A DNA stretch of 64,000 bases. Origin: Callipepla californica brunnescens. Lineage: Eukaryota; Chordata; Aves; Galliformes; Odontophoridae. Under the pieces are notes generated by a model that did no database searches, was not told where the DNA came from, and saw only the letters and a program-made list of their open reading frames with translations. This document shows, in pieces, positions 49,101 to 61,100 of the stretch. Made by a program: the position numbers and the translations under genes. Position 1 is the stretch's first letter; every line of letters begins with the position of its first letter. The stretch is from contig JALIRH010000063.1 of assembly GCA_023055505.1 (NCBI GenBank), forward strand, positions 1,133,501 to 1,197,500, in the 5' to 3' direction.

Positions 49101-52100
49101 TTCACACTCAGCTGAGAATGCTTTGTTCCCATTCCCATCAGCACTGGCCTCCTGTTAGTGTGGATGGGGACCAGTCATTTGGTAGAAGCTGCAAACAGTA
49201 TACAGTATTCTCATGTAAAGAGTTTCTTATACCTTACTTTAGGTGCATGTTCCCCAGTTTGATCATTGGTGTGCTACTACAGAAAGAGAATCCAGCTCTA
49301 AATAGGGAAAATGTATCTGATTTGAAGCAACACAAATAATCTGAACTGACCAAAGGATTGATAGAACTTCGGGGTGGCCACATGGATGCCCAAAGTGTTT
49401 TACTGCATAGCTGTGTGTCTTGTAGCTGATCGATTCACAGGGAGAAGACAGAATCTATCCCACAATCAGATGCAAACATCTCCTCATAACAATAAAGCCA
49501 TTTGATTTAGGCAATAAACTTACCCCCTTTCATATTGTGGAAATTCCCTCCTAAGAATGTTTCTGACGCATGTAATGTTTTGGGTATGTAGTGGGAATAA
49601 TAGCTCTCTGTCATTCTTGTTATGGGGAAGGGATTCATTGGGAAGATAACATTTTCCACTCTTGTTTCCATAACAGGGCTCTTGTGTGGATTGTGAGGCC
49701 CTCAACAGCAGTGTTTGCCCACCTGGCAGCAGAGAATTGGTGATTATTTCTGGATATTTCTATAATTTCTTCCTTGTGAGGTGACATACAAGTGCACTGT
49801 GATAGATAGTTGCAAACTTCAGACACTTTCAAACTAATGCATTGCAGGAGCATCAGCTGGTAGAGAGAAACAGCATGGCTTGATAGAGGATGTGTGTCCG
49901 TCCACCATACAGCTGTTCACTGCCATCTGTCACCCAGTAACTGCTCTGGCTGTTTCTTAGTCTGAACACTATTTGCTGAGTCAGTGTAGGGAACTGTGAG
50001 ACAGACTCTACTAAATTAAATTGTAGATTTCCAACTCTTTCCTGCTCAAACACCATGTCTTCCAGATCCTCCAAATTACCACAACCAGACTTGACCACAG
50101 TAGTACACTCCAGTAATACCACTGCTTGTGTTGTGGCCAGGGGATCATAACAAGCTTTACTCACTGCAGAGAGTGAGAAACAGTTTTTCCTTGGTCTGTG
50201 CTCACTGTTGGTTCAAAATGACCAGAATTAGCTGAAGGTAGAGTAAGGAGGAGCAGACAAGCTGCTGGAGTTAGGAGTTATCCCATGCTGGATTCAGCAG
50301 AACAGCTGTTTCCAAGAAACTTCTCTGTCAAGGCCAAGCCCAAGACACTGCCTGTGAAAGAGAGGTGTTCACCACTGTTAATTGTCAGATATTTTCTGAT
50401 TGATCTGAATGTCAGGAGAACTTGTTCATGCTGGTTCAGCATGAATCATAGAATGGCTTGGGCTGGAAGGGACCCCAAGGATCATAGAGTTCCAACCCCC
50501 TGCCACAAGCAGAGCCACCACCCTCCAGATTTGGTACTAGACTGGGTTGCCCAGAGCCCCATGAAGGTCGGAAGTGGAGCTCTGCAAAATCTCCAGCTAC
50601 TTCTTTCCTCCGATTGAGGCAGGTGCAGCAGAATCATCCCAGGCCCAATGCCCGCGTATAACTCCATGGGTATTGAAGCAGACATTATTTGCAGTTCTTT
50701 CCTTTCCCCATCCCTCTGCCTCATCTCTATCCTTAGCCATCTCCTTCCCTCCCTTTCTTGTTCTTACCCTCCCTCTGTCATTCCCTCTTTCATTCCCCTC
50801 CTCTCCACTCTTTTCCCCATTCCTTTCACCTTCTCTATCCTCATTTCCCCATCCTCTTTCTTACCCTCTATTTCTCCCCCACTTCCCTTCCCCTCTTTCT
50901 CCCCCATCCACCTCCTCTCTCCCCACCCTTTCCCCCTGCTTGTGCTCCCTCCTTTATCACAGATACTATTGTTAGAATGAAAGTCAGCAAGAGGAAGCCC
51001 CTACGTGCCTCCTTTCACACTGGGCTTGCTGTAGCAGAACTGTGTTCACCTTGGCTCCTTTGTGAACTTCCTTAACGGAGGGTCAGACACAGTTGCTTTC
51101 TGCAGCAAGAAGAGCAGAGGGGAGGGTTACTGTGAAGATATAACCAAACAGCACTGACTTGTTTTGTTTCTACAGGAACTAACGCCGTTCCCAAAAGAAT
51201 GTGTCTACATCCATGATCCTCAAGGACTAAATGTCCTCAAGAGGGGGTGTGCCCGGTACTGCAATCAAACCATCTTGGTGAGTGTGACGGAAGGCCCTAT
51301 CCCTTTGAAAGGAGCTTTGCTTTGCCTTATTCACAGCGAAGATGTTCAACTGCTTGAGTTGAGCGAGGGCTGGGTGGGAACAAAGGGAAGGCTGTCCCTA
51401 TGCAATGGTCTGTCCCCAGACCCACCAGACAGGCTGGCTGCCCATCTTTCTTCAGTAGGCGAGAAGCAGAATGCAGTACTAGCCTGCTGTGTACATCAGA
51501 GAGCATCTCAGTTCAGCTCCAGTACAATAAATAAGCACACCAGTTTCAGCCAGCCAAGCCAGAGGGAGCCACGGGAGAAATTATGTGGTGTTCTCCACAT
51601 AATTTTTTAAACATGTCTCCCAGAGGAAGCAGAGCACAGTGAAAGTGCCACAAGCTGTGAAGTGACTGCATCCTGTTTATGAAGCACTGTCAGATGGGTC
51701 AGAAAAAGGCTATCATAGTGTTTACAAACCCCACATTTGACTGCAGCTCCTGAGCTGTCCCAGTGCCAACTATACAGAACAATTTGTGGGTGTCTCCTTA
51801 AACAGCAGCTGGATGTTTTGTCTTGTTTCCTCTTTCATTGGTCATCGTGACAAGGTTTGCAATCCAGGACTGCTACCTCCCTCCAAAGGAAGTACAGAGC
51901 GACAATAAATAAGGAACACGTGGGACAATATTATTAGTGAAATAAACAGAAATGTGGGCATTAAAAAAATCATTAAAAAATCAAACAGAAAATAGTGGTT
52001 TATGTTGAAAATAATTGAGTGCAATGAAAAGAAGTATTTTTGGAAAATATTTTCAGAATTAAAGCTAAATTTTATGTTTGGACTTGATGATCTTAAAGGC

Positions 52101-55100
52101 CTTTTTCCAATCTAAATGATTCTACGGTTCTAAGGACAGTTGTTCTTAGAAACACGGGTAACAAATGAGGCAGTCTATTTTAGTATAGCCTATGACCACA
52201 AGAAGGAGAACCTGGATTTCAGAACTGTGAGAGCAGGCAATACATTCTATGTCACTTGGTACTTAAAGGATTTTGCTTTTGTCTCAGAAACCTGGGTGCT
52301 GCAAAGGATTCTTTGGTCCAGACTGTACACCGTGCCCAGGGGGATATACCAACCCATGCTATGGACGGGGAAATGTGAGTATGAGAGATCCTGCTGTGCT
52401 GAAATGAGCAGTTGAGTCAGGGTGGTTAGAGAGGGTAGTTTGCTTATTTATTTTGGAATGGCAATGGAGGGTATTTTTTCTTTTTGGTAACAATTGTTCT
52501 AGATAAACATAATTCTGGATTTGTGCACCAGGGCTAAGCCCAAAGCGTTGGTCATGTAACATCCAAGGAGGATGGCACATACTCATCAGCAGGCATTAGC
52601 TCTTGAGCTCTAACATGAATCGTGTCGTGGCTTTTGCAGGCAGCACTAAGTGGAATTTTGTATTACAACCACCACTACTCTAAGTCCTATTTTTTACTGC
52701 AACTGTCAGAAGTGCTTTTGATAAATACCTTGGCATTGCATTGGTTTGCAAAGTATTCGTGTCTTTTGCATTTTGTTTCTTTTCAGTGCAGCGATGGCAT
52801 AGATGGGAATGGCAACTGCCAGTGTTTTGAAGGTTTCAAAGGAATAGCCTGCCACATCTGTTCAAACCCAAACAAACATGGCGAGAACTGTGATGAAGGT
52901 TGGTAATTCTGAAAGAGAGACTAGGGGAAAATTTGGGGCTAAGGTTGAGAGCAGGTTTTTGTATCCAGGATTCCCTTCAGGCAAGACCAGCACTGTGAAA
53001 GAAGTGATGGAAATGTCATTGCAAATGTCCCGTCAAACAGCAGTACGGAAAGCATGGCTAATAGGACAGTGGTAATACAGGTCTTGAAAACTGGACAAAT
53101 TTATGTGAGCAACTTTGGTGCAGATCTCTCCTGTTAAAAAGAAAAGACATTTTTATTTCCCAATTAACAAGGACCTCATGTTTGACTGTCTATGTTTGAG
53201 CCTGCCGTTAGAAGCACATGAATCTCGCAGACCCAGGATCTGTTCTCCGGCCCTATTTTTGATGGATGTCCCTCAGCTGGCATCCCTCTGTTAAGAACTG
53301 GAATGATCATTTGACATCACAAGAGATCATGAAGGAAAGATGGGAATCTACAAAATGCCATCAGTGTGGTGGCTTCAGGACATTTGACAGTTACTGATCT
53401 TTCTCCATGTCATTGACAGATTGTGGCTGTGTCCATGGTGTGTGTGACAACAGGCCTGGCAGCGGGGGTGTGTGTCAGTCCTGGTCCTGTAAGGAAGGCT
53501 ATACTGGGAAATTCTGTGACAAGACCTCCAAGAACTGTGGCCCAAGTGGGCTGTCCCAGTACTGCCATCAGAATGCTGTCTGCAGCCTCAATGACACAGC
53601 AAGGTCAGTCTTTCTGGCATGCACATTCAGGTGGGCATGTTGTCACTGTATTGACATACACTGGCTATTAGGCTGCCAACCCTACAATTGTGTATTTCTG
53701 TGTGCCTGTTGCACTGAATTGCTAATATGATGCAGCCAGCCTGCGATGCTAGAGACCAAGTCAGGTTCTCGCTTGCTTGCAAGGCTCAGACTGCTGTTTT
53801 GCTCTCTGCTGTCTTAAGAAGGGCTGTATTATCTGTATACCTTTTGTGCTTATATTTTTAAGGTGTATCTGCATGGATGGATATGAAGGTGATGGGTTTT
53901 CCTGCCAGCCTGTGGATCTGTGCAGCCAGGCCGAACGAGGAGGCTGTTCTCTGAATGTAAGTGGGGCTGGACTACTGAAGTGTGCAGAACCATCGAACAG
54001 GGATCTAGGACTCTTAGATTTGTTGAGCACAGCTCTTGTGCCTATCTTTCCTTATCTGTAAGGTGGAGCGTAATAACAGCTACCTCAAGACAGATATCAT
54101 TAGGAAGTCAGTCATTTGGTTGGTGGCCAAATGCAACACCCCAGGCTGGTTCTCCACAAGTTATCACAGCCACAGAGATAAGCTGCACAGGTTTTTGTTT
54201 TGCATTCCCTTTCCCTTCATGCTCTTAATATGTGTTCAGGCTGTAGCTTGGCTGTGAGTTCCAATTCACAGTTCTAGTAATTTCCAAAACTGCATAATCA
54301 TCTTTAGTAAAGAGCTGTGGTTCTGCACAACGGCCACCAAATTGTTGGACCTCATTGTGATTTTGATAACTCAGTAAGAGAAACATATAGAAGAAAATGG
54401 GATGGCACTGGCTAGACAGTGAATCTTTGTGGATAGTGAGCTGCAGCCATTGTTGCCTACATGTCTGCGCAGAAAATACAGGAAATATATTTTCTGTAAT
54501 GGAAGAGCTTTATGGGGTGGCAGAGAATGTCCCAGGAGTTCTGACCGACTTTAAACACAAAGTGTTCACCTTTCTGAAAACATGGAATGCTTCCAGGATC
54601 ATTATTATGGAGTTGTCTAGGCCATTTCTGGATAAGATGCTCCTGCCCCCACCTCTGGTGCAGGAATCACAGCTGATAATTCAGAAACTCTCCTCAGTCT
54701 GATGAAAAAGATGTATCTCTGTATTTGCATGCACTTCTTCCTCCCCTTTGCTGGGGGTGATGCTTTTCTCTCTGTTCTCCCGCAGGCCCTGTGCACCAGT
54801 ACTGGTCCTGGCAAGGCAACCTGCCAATGCAACGTGGGCTGGACTGGAGATGGGAAGGCTTGTGTGGCTATAGACACCTGCATGCAGGAGAGCAGAGGGA
54901 ACTGTCACATCAATGCTGACTGCATTTATATCGGCCCTGGGCAGGTATGGGCTATGCTGAGCAGTCCTACAGTGGCCATATGTTTCCTAAGTCACTCTGT
55001 GGAATTGCCAGAGGTAGAAACTGGGCTGGCCAGCAGCAAAGCCTGCTTGTTTGCTGTCAGAAATGCCAGCTCCTGATAGCCTTTCACAGAGTACTTGTGC

Positions 55101-58100
55101 ATGGTAGGGAGGCATTGGTATGTTTGTGGCTGCTACACTACTATGATACTTCTATGCAGCAAAGGGAAGAGACTACAACAAGACTGTTATAAAGTTGCAG
55201 TGTCCAACTTGTTCCCAGATCACAACATTGCCTCTGGGCTGTGATAAAACATACAGAAAAATTACATGTAGCAGTTTGTATAGTCAGTGAAGGAAGACAG
55301 GATGAATCTGGGGCATCTTGAGGTTGGAGGAAGTTGTGTGGGAGATGTGGTTTCTCAGGGTGCTGCTTTTCCCCACTGAACAAAGGGAGCATTGGGCCAC
55401 AGGTTGAGAAAAGGTGCCAGGTCTTCAGTAGGACATAGCTCTTCTAGCTGCCCCATATGCAGGATGTTTTGAAATAAACTCTCTTCTCATTCTGTTCACA
55501 AAATCTATGTTCTCTGAAAAGCTGGAAATGTATGGAAACTGTTATTCCAAGTTGCACGAGTGCAACAGATCAGTGCACTCGTGTAACCACACAGCATGTG
55601 TGCTGTAATAGAGTATCATGCTTTGCTAACTATCTGCATTTTCAGCTCTTGAGGAAAAAAAATTGGGAAAATTGATTAAGAATAGATTTTGCTGCCTAAC
55701 AGCTATTCTGGGTTGCAAATGAAAATGCTCTGATAAATCTGAAATGTCTCTTCCCTGCAGAGTAAGTGTGTATGCAAGAGAGGTTATGCTGGTGATGGCC
55801 ACAACTGTGATGCAATCAACCCATGTCTCATTGACAACGGCGGCTGCCATGACTTGGTGAGTAGCTGAAGAGTTATTCCAAGGCTAGCACAGCAGTGAAG
55901 GTTCCTCTGTTCCCTGTCACAGATGTTTCCAGCCATGGTATCCAGAGCATTGCAAGAATTCCTGTTTTGTCATCCTACTAGCATGCCTCTGAGGTGTTAT
56001 AAAAATCTGATCTCTGATCTACTTAGGGAGATCCTCTGATTTTTGTGAGTTCACACAACCCAAAGTGATCAAGTAGACCTTGCTGCATAAGGTATAAACT
56101 CAGTGGCATGTAAAGGGAACAGGAGGACTATGTTTGTGTGCGTTTTTCTAGCCCAGGCTATGGGAGGCCAGTATTTGATTTTTGCGTAGGTGTAACACTG
56201 CATAACCTGTGTTTGCTCCCCAATTTCTCCTTTTGATGTGTTTACAGGCCATCTGTGTACCCCTTGGAGGAGGAGAGAGGTCTTGTGCCTGTCCTGAAGG
56301 TTATGTTGGAGATGGCATGACCTGCTATGGTGATGTTCTGAAAGTGAGTAAAGAGTAAATATCAGAGGTCTTTTTGAGTTCGGGAAGAAATGGCTCTCCT
56401 CCCCTCTCTGTTTTCTTTGCTCTGTTACCTGAGCTGATTTCTCCCAGCACCAGACAGCATGATGTATATTTGCCCAAGACATCAGAGACACCAGTAGTAC
56501 CTAGGCTGATGTGTTCAATTAAACATTGTCAGTACTTTCCAGGCTGTTTCACCCATCTGTCCTGTCCTTGGAAAGTTTTTCAGATAGAGTTAGCTAGGCC
56601 CATTTTCTGCCATTAGAAATATCAAAGGCCATTGTGGATTCAATCCCCATCCCTCATAAACAGCATCAATTGCAGCCAACTTGAAAATAACTTATTTATT
56701 TAGGAGTATATACTTTCCAATGGCTAGAATATATGTATTTTTAATAGCTAGAATTTAGCTTTAGGAGTACCCATCCCTCCCCATGATACAAGGTACAATC
56801 AAGGTTGTGAGGTGAGAAAGGAACGCCGAAGTCACTACTGAAGAAAGGGCTCCTGTCCTCTGCCATGGGACTCCCAGTCCTGCGTCTCTGGTGCTCAGTG
56901 GAGGTAATCTTTCTGTTTCTCTTTGGAAGGAGCTGGCCAGGAGTTCCCATTTTGCAGGCTTTTATGACTGGGTTAAGGTAAGAATGGCCATGGGATGCTT
57001 GCATGGGTAAGTTCTGTAGAAGTGAAGTCACTGTGAACTCTGCTGTTATAGGAAGAGCAACTCCAATTTTCCTTTTAATTAGAGAAAAACAAGCTAACAG
57101 TGAAGGTGAAATTGTTAGAGTGTAGCATATAGAAAACTTTGGAGTTTATGATGTAGTGAGATTCACTGGCTGTTTATTGAAGGTCTCATTTCTAGCACAG
57201 GAGGAAGCTGTGGCCATGTTATACATGGTTCTTATGATTGTATCATTAGTAACCCCTGGCTATAGTAAAGTGGCTGTCCTGGTTTCAGTGGGACAGAGTG
57301 AATTTTTCTTCATAGTGGCTGGTTTGGCTTTGGGAACAAAAACAGTGTTGATCACACACTGTTATTTCAGTTGCTGCTGAGCAGTGATGCACAGAGCCAA
57401 GGACGTTTCAGCTTATTCTGTCCTGCCAGCGAGGAACTAGGGGGCACAGGGAGCTGCGAGGGGACAGAACTGGGGCAGTTGGCCTGAACTGCCCAAAGGA
57501 ATATCCCATTCCATATGCCATCATGTGAAAAAACGCTCTAAAACTGAGGAGAGTTGGATGGGAGGGAGCTGCTACTCAGGGACTGGCTGGGCACCAGTCA
57601 GTGAGTAGAAAGCTTGTGCATCACTGATTTTGTAAACACATATCATACTGCTACCATAACTACAATTATTTTCCTTTTCTGTCTCAGTAAACAGTTCTTA
57701 ACTCGCAAGTTCTACTATGTTGTCTTTTTTTCTGATACTCTTCCCCCATCTCACTGGGAATGGGGGCTGAGCAGTGACTGTGTGGTGCTGAGCTGCTGCT
57801 GGGTCAAAGCACAGCTGCAGCACACAAGGAGAAGAAAAAAAGAGTAGCACGCCACCATCTATTTCAAAAGGGCAAGCTTTGAGAAATGAGGCTGTATATT
57901 TGTTCCTTTTCTTGCTACAGGCATCGACATGTCTTATTTGTTCATCTTTGTACTTTTGACAACAGAAATCTGCCTTCAGCATCCCATCTGGAACCAATGT
58001 CACTGTCCTGGTGCCATCAGAGGAAGCTATCAAAAGCCTGAACAAGAGTGAGAAAGATTTCTGGCTGACCCCTTACACGCTGCCATTTTTAGTCAGGTAT

Positions 58101-61100
58101 GAAGGAAGCCCTGTCCTTGCTTTCCCATGCCTGACAGCAGTAATAAAACTGTACATGCTCAATAAAGGGTTATAGTGAGATAAATACAGAAACACAGTTA
58201 AATGTGTAGCATGCAAATAATATAGTAGGCATTTGGAATGTAACAGAGCTCAGGCAATTGCTAGTGGATTTTTTTTTTTGTGTGTGTGTATATGCAGGAA
58301 GAGATTTTCCCTGTCATGAGGATGTAGGTGGCATCAGGCCAATTAATTCCTTGTCATTCTCAACACATTCTTACATATTTTATGTGAGAGATGCATGAAT
58401 GTTGGGTGGGATGACATGATCTCCCTACTGTTATGAACAGCACCCTCACTGTTTCTTTACCTGCCTGCATTCCCTTCAGGGCCCACTTTCTTGAAGGTGT
58501 CTTCACTGATGAAAAGCTCAGAAAGTACAACAGGACAGAATTACCCACCCTCAGCCCACGGACCAGATGGCAGATAAACACTGAGAGCGGTGTAAGAATT
58601 TATTCTATGATGAGCATGTTGCCAGCATACAATTGAACCTCTCAACAACTGCTGTAACCACTGGAGAACCTGGCTGGACCACTGGTGTCTTCCAACAGAG
58701 GAATCTCCTAAAAATTGCACCCAGATTAACTGTGTGCAGCCTTGAACAAACAATGTGTCTGGTTTGCATGTGCCTGGTGATTTCTGATGCTTCTACTTCT
58801 CTCTCTGACACTTTTGCAGGTATTCATCATTCAGAATGCAAGTCTAGTTGTCAGCAACATCCCTGCCAGCAATGGCATCATTCATATACTCAGCAAGGTA
58901 CAAGTATATGCAAGTATATGTGTGCATATCACACAGGGAAGTACAGTTGTAGCAAGTTCATATTGCAACATCTGCAATGGAGGCGAGGAATAATATATAT
59001 ACAGACAGTTAGAAAGAACTGTAATGACAAAAATAGACTTGATTATCACAAGGTTCTGACAGATGTTTCCTGTATACTGGTGTTTCAAGTATGTATCTCT
59101 GGAACAAGTGGGAAGGGAATTCCTCTTCTCTTAGCTGATAGAAGAAGAGTTAAGACTTGCAGAATTGTGCCAAATAAGGCAATTTCTACTTGCTTTTCTT
59201 GCAAGCAGGGCAGAAATTATTTCCCTAGACTTCTTGCCCAAACTTGCTGATGAGCTTGTTTTTTTCTGCAGGTTTTGTTGCCACCTTTAGATGACATCCC
59301 ACCCAGTCCTCCAGGGCTGCAGAAACAGCTCGATGAAGTTGCCTCATTCAGCACATTCAAGGAGCTGCTAGAGGTAAGCAGCTCTATTGTGGTTGTCAGA
59401 ACAGATGTCAGCAGGTACCCAACTTACCCTTTGCAAGTAGGCCTAACCATAGACCAATGAGTGAGTAACGGAAGACCATCTGTTTCCTACCACCCCAAAA
59501 TGATCTTCTAGGGAGGATCTTTTTTTTCCCATCATCCAAAGGACTGTATACTTACAGTTAGGCCCCTATATCATCTCATTGCAATTGAAGGCGACCAATC
59601 TACTGCAGGCAATCATATGCTTATAGGAGGCAAAGAAACCTAGAGGTAGTCTTGTTAATAATCAAGGAACTACAATTAGGTCAGCCCAAAAGGATGTTAA
59701 GGGAAGGAAAGGCTTCTTAATAATAAAAAACAAAAAAAAAAAAAAACAAAAAAACCTGCACTTAGGTTAGTCCAGGGAGCAAGCATTTAGATGCATGTGA
59801 CTGTATAGAAGTTGTATCTCCATTTTTCAAGCATTTCCTCTAGTGCTATTACCTTTGTAATTGATTTCACTTGCAGTCTGTCTTTAGTAATTTGTAGGGC
59901 AAATAACCCCCAAGAATAGCACCCAAAAGAAATAGTGCCAAAGACAGTATATTTTAGAAGGGCTTAAGTAGATAGAATACAGATAGTTAATGAGGAAAGA
60001 GTGGCTCACCTTTGAAGATGGTCAAGGCTTGCTGATAACTCCACTAGGGAGGGATCTCCAACCAGAGATCCTTCCCTGGTGGTGGTCAGCCCTTAAATGG
60101 GGTCTTGGGAGAGGTGGAGTCAAACTCCACCCCTTCCAATCACACTCACTTGTGCCCCTGCAGCTGACTCAATGCTCACCTCAGGTGATCAATCAGTGGT
60201 TCAGGCCATGATTCAACAGTTCCCATACAGTAATTACAAGTGTAATTGCTAATATCGGTGATGTGTGGCCTCTTCTAGCAATACCAGCTCATTGGAAAAA
60301 TCGAGTCCTCTGAAAAATACACGGTCTTTGTTCCTGGAAATAATTCCATCGAGGAGTACTGCCATGCTGCCAATGTGACACAGTTGGTAAGCTCACTGCT
60401 TGCTTACAGTCCTGAACAGGTACTGTGGTGTTTGCAGGGACATGTGTACATCAGATCACAAACTTGAGCTCAGAAAGATTTGAGTATGCAGAGGAGGAAT
60501 GTATTTGATGCTATAAGCTAAGAGAAATGTGGCAGAGAGAAATGAGAGGAAGAGTTTCCTGTGATGTTACAATGGGATGTGAAAAGTCTACTGGGACTCC
60601 AAATGCAAATTTATGGGTAAATTTTGCACAATGGATGTCACAAGATATTCCTCTCCCTGGCTGGCCATGGTCCGTATGTACTAATTCTGGACTTTTTGAA
60701 AGGCTCCAAAAAAGTTTTGTGGCTTAATCCAGTGAAAGAGTCATCAAGGTGTGATCAATAGTTACTATGCTCTGTGGACTTAATTTGCTACTAGAGACTC
60801 TTCTCATGCCATACCTTTGACTGAACTGTAGTCTAGGAAGTCAAGAGTCCTAACATTTGATATTTTGTTTTATGTTATTTTGTGGATTTAGGACAATGAG
60901 ACAGTGCAGTTCCACATTGTACTGGGAGAAAAACTGTTGCCAACAGATTTGAGAAGTGGAATCCATAAGAACAGCATGTTAGGACTCTCCTACTGGTTAA
61001 TGTTTTATCAAAATAGCACCCAGGTAAGGAGGAAAGACTGTTATGCCTCTGATGCACCCATGTGCATCATGAAGCATGTGCACCACTGTTTTGGACACTC

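Larger units (their letters stand above)
43321..49106 (-). mobile_element. Endogenous retrovirus, antisense to STAB1, gag / pol-deleted / env remnant
   Basis: A 5786-bp proviral element lies between perfect 5-bp target duplications. Orientation is minus: gag and env remnants, the AATAAA signals in both LTRs and the tRNA-Ser-type primer site all read leftward, so the right LTR is the 5' LTR. The internal region (44261-48055, 3.8 kb) is too short for gag, pol and env, and no reverse transcriptase or integrase sequence was seen. About 18 single-base differences by eye between roughly 930 aligned LTR bases suggest a moderately recent insertion. It would need proteins supplied in trans. The family name is not assigned. 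Confidence 0.93.
43094..49676 (+). other. STAB1 intron 18, 6.6 kb, enlarged by a retroviral insertion
   Basis: Without the 5786-bp provirus and one target-site copy the intron would be about 0.8 kb. The flanks (43094-43315 and 49112-49676) hold nothing else recognisable. Confidence 0.85.
49740..51175 (+). other. STAB1 intron 19, 1.4 kb
   Basis: The intron contains a reversed CR1 3' end (50444-50578) and a 260-base pyrimidine tract (50695-50956). No additional exon was recognised. Confidence 0.75.

Noticed and set aside
50574..51075. Pro/Ser/Phe-rich open frames over 100 codons in two + strand frames
   Set aside because: They are produced by the C/T-rich tract, which contains few stop codons in any frame.
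51164..51610. 148-codon open frame starting with STAB1 exon 20
   Set aside because: Only 51176-51277 is homologous; the remainder is intron read-through past a good GTGAGT donor.
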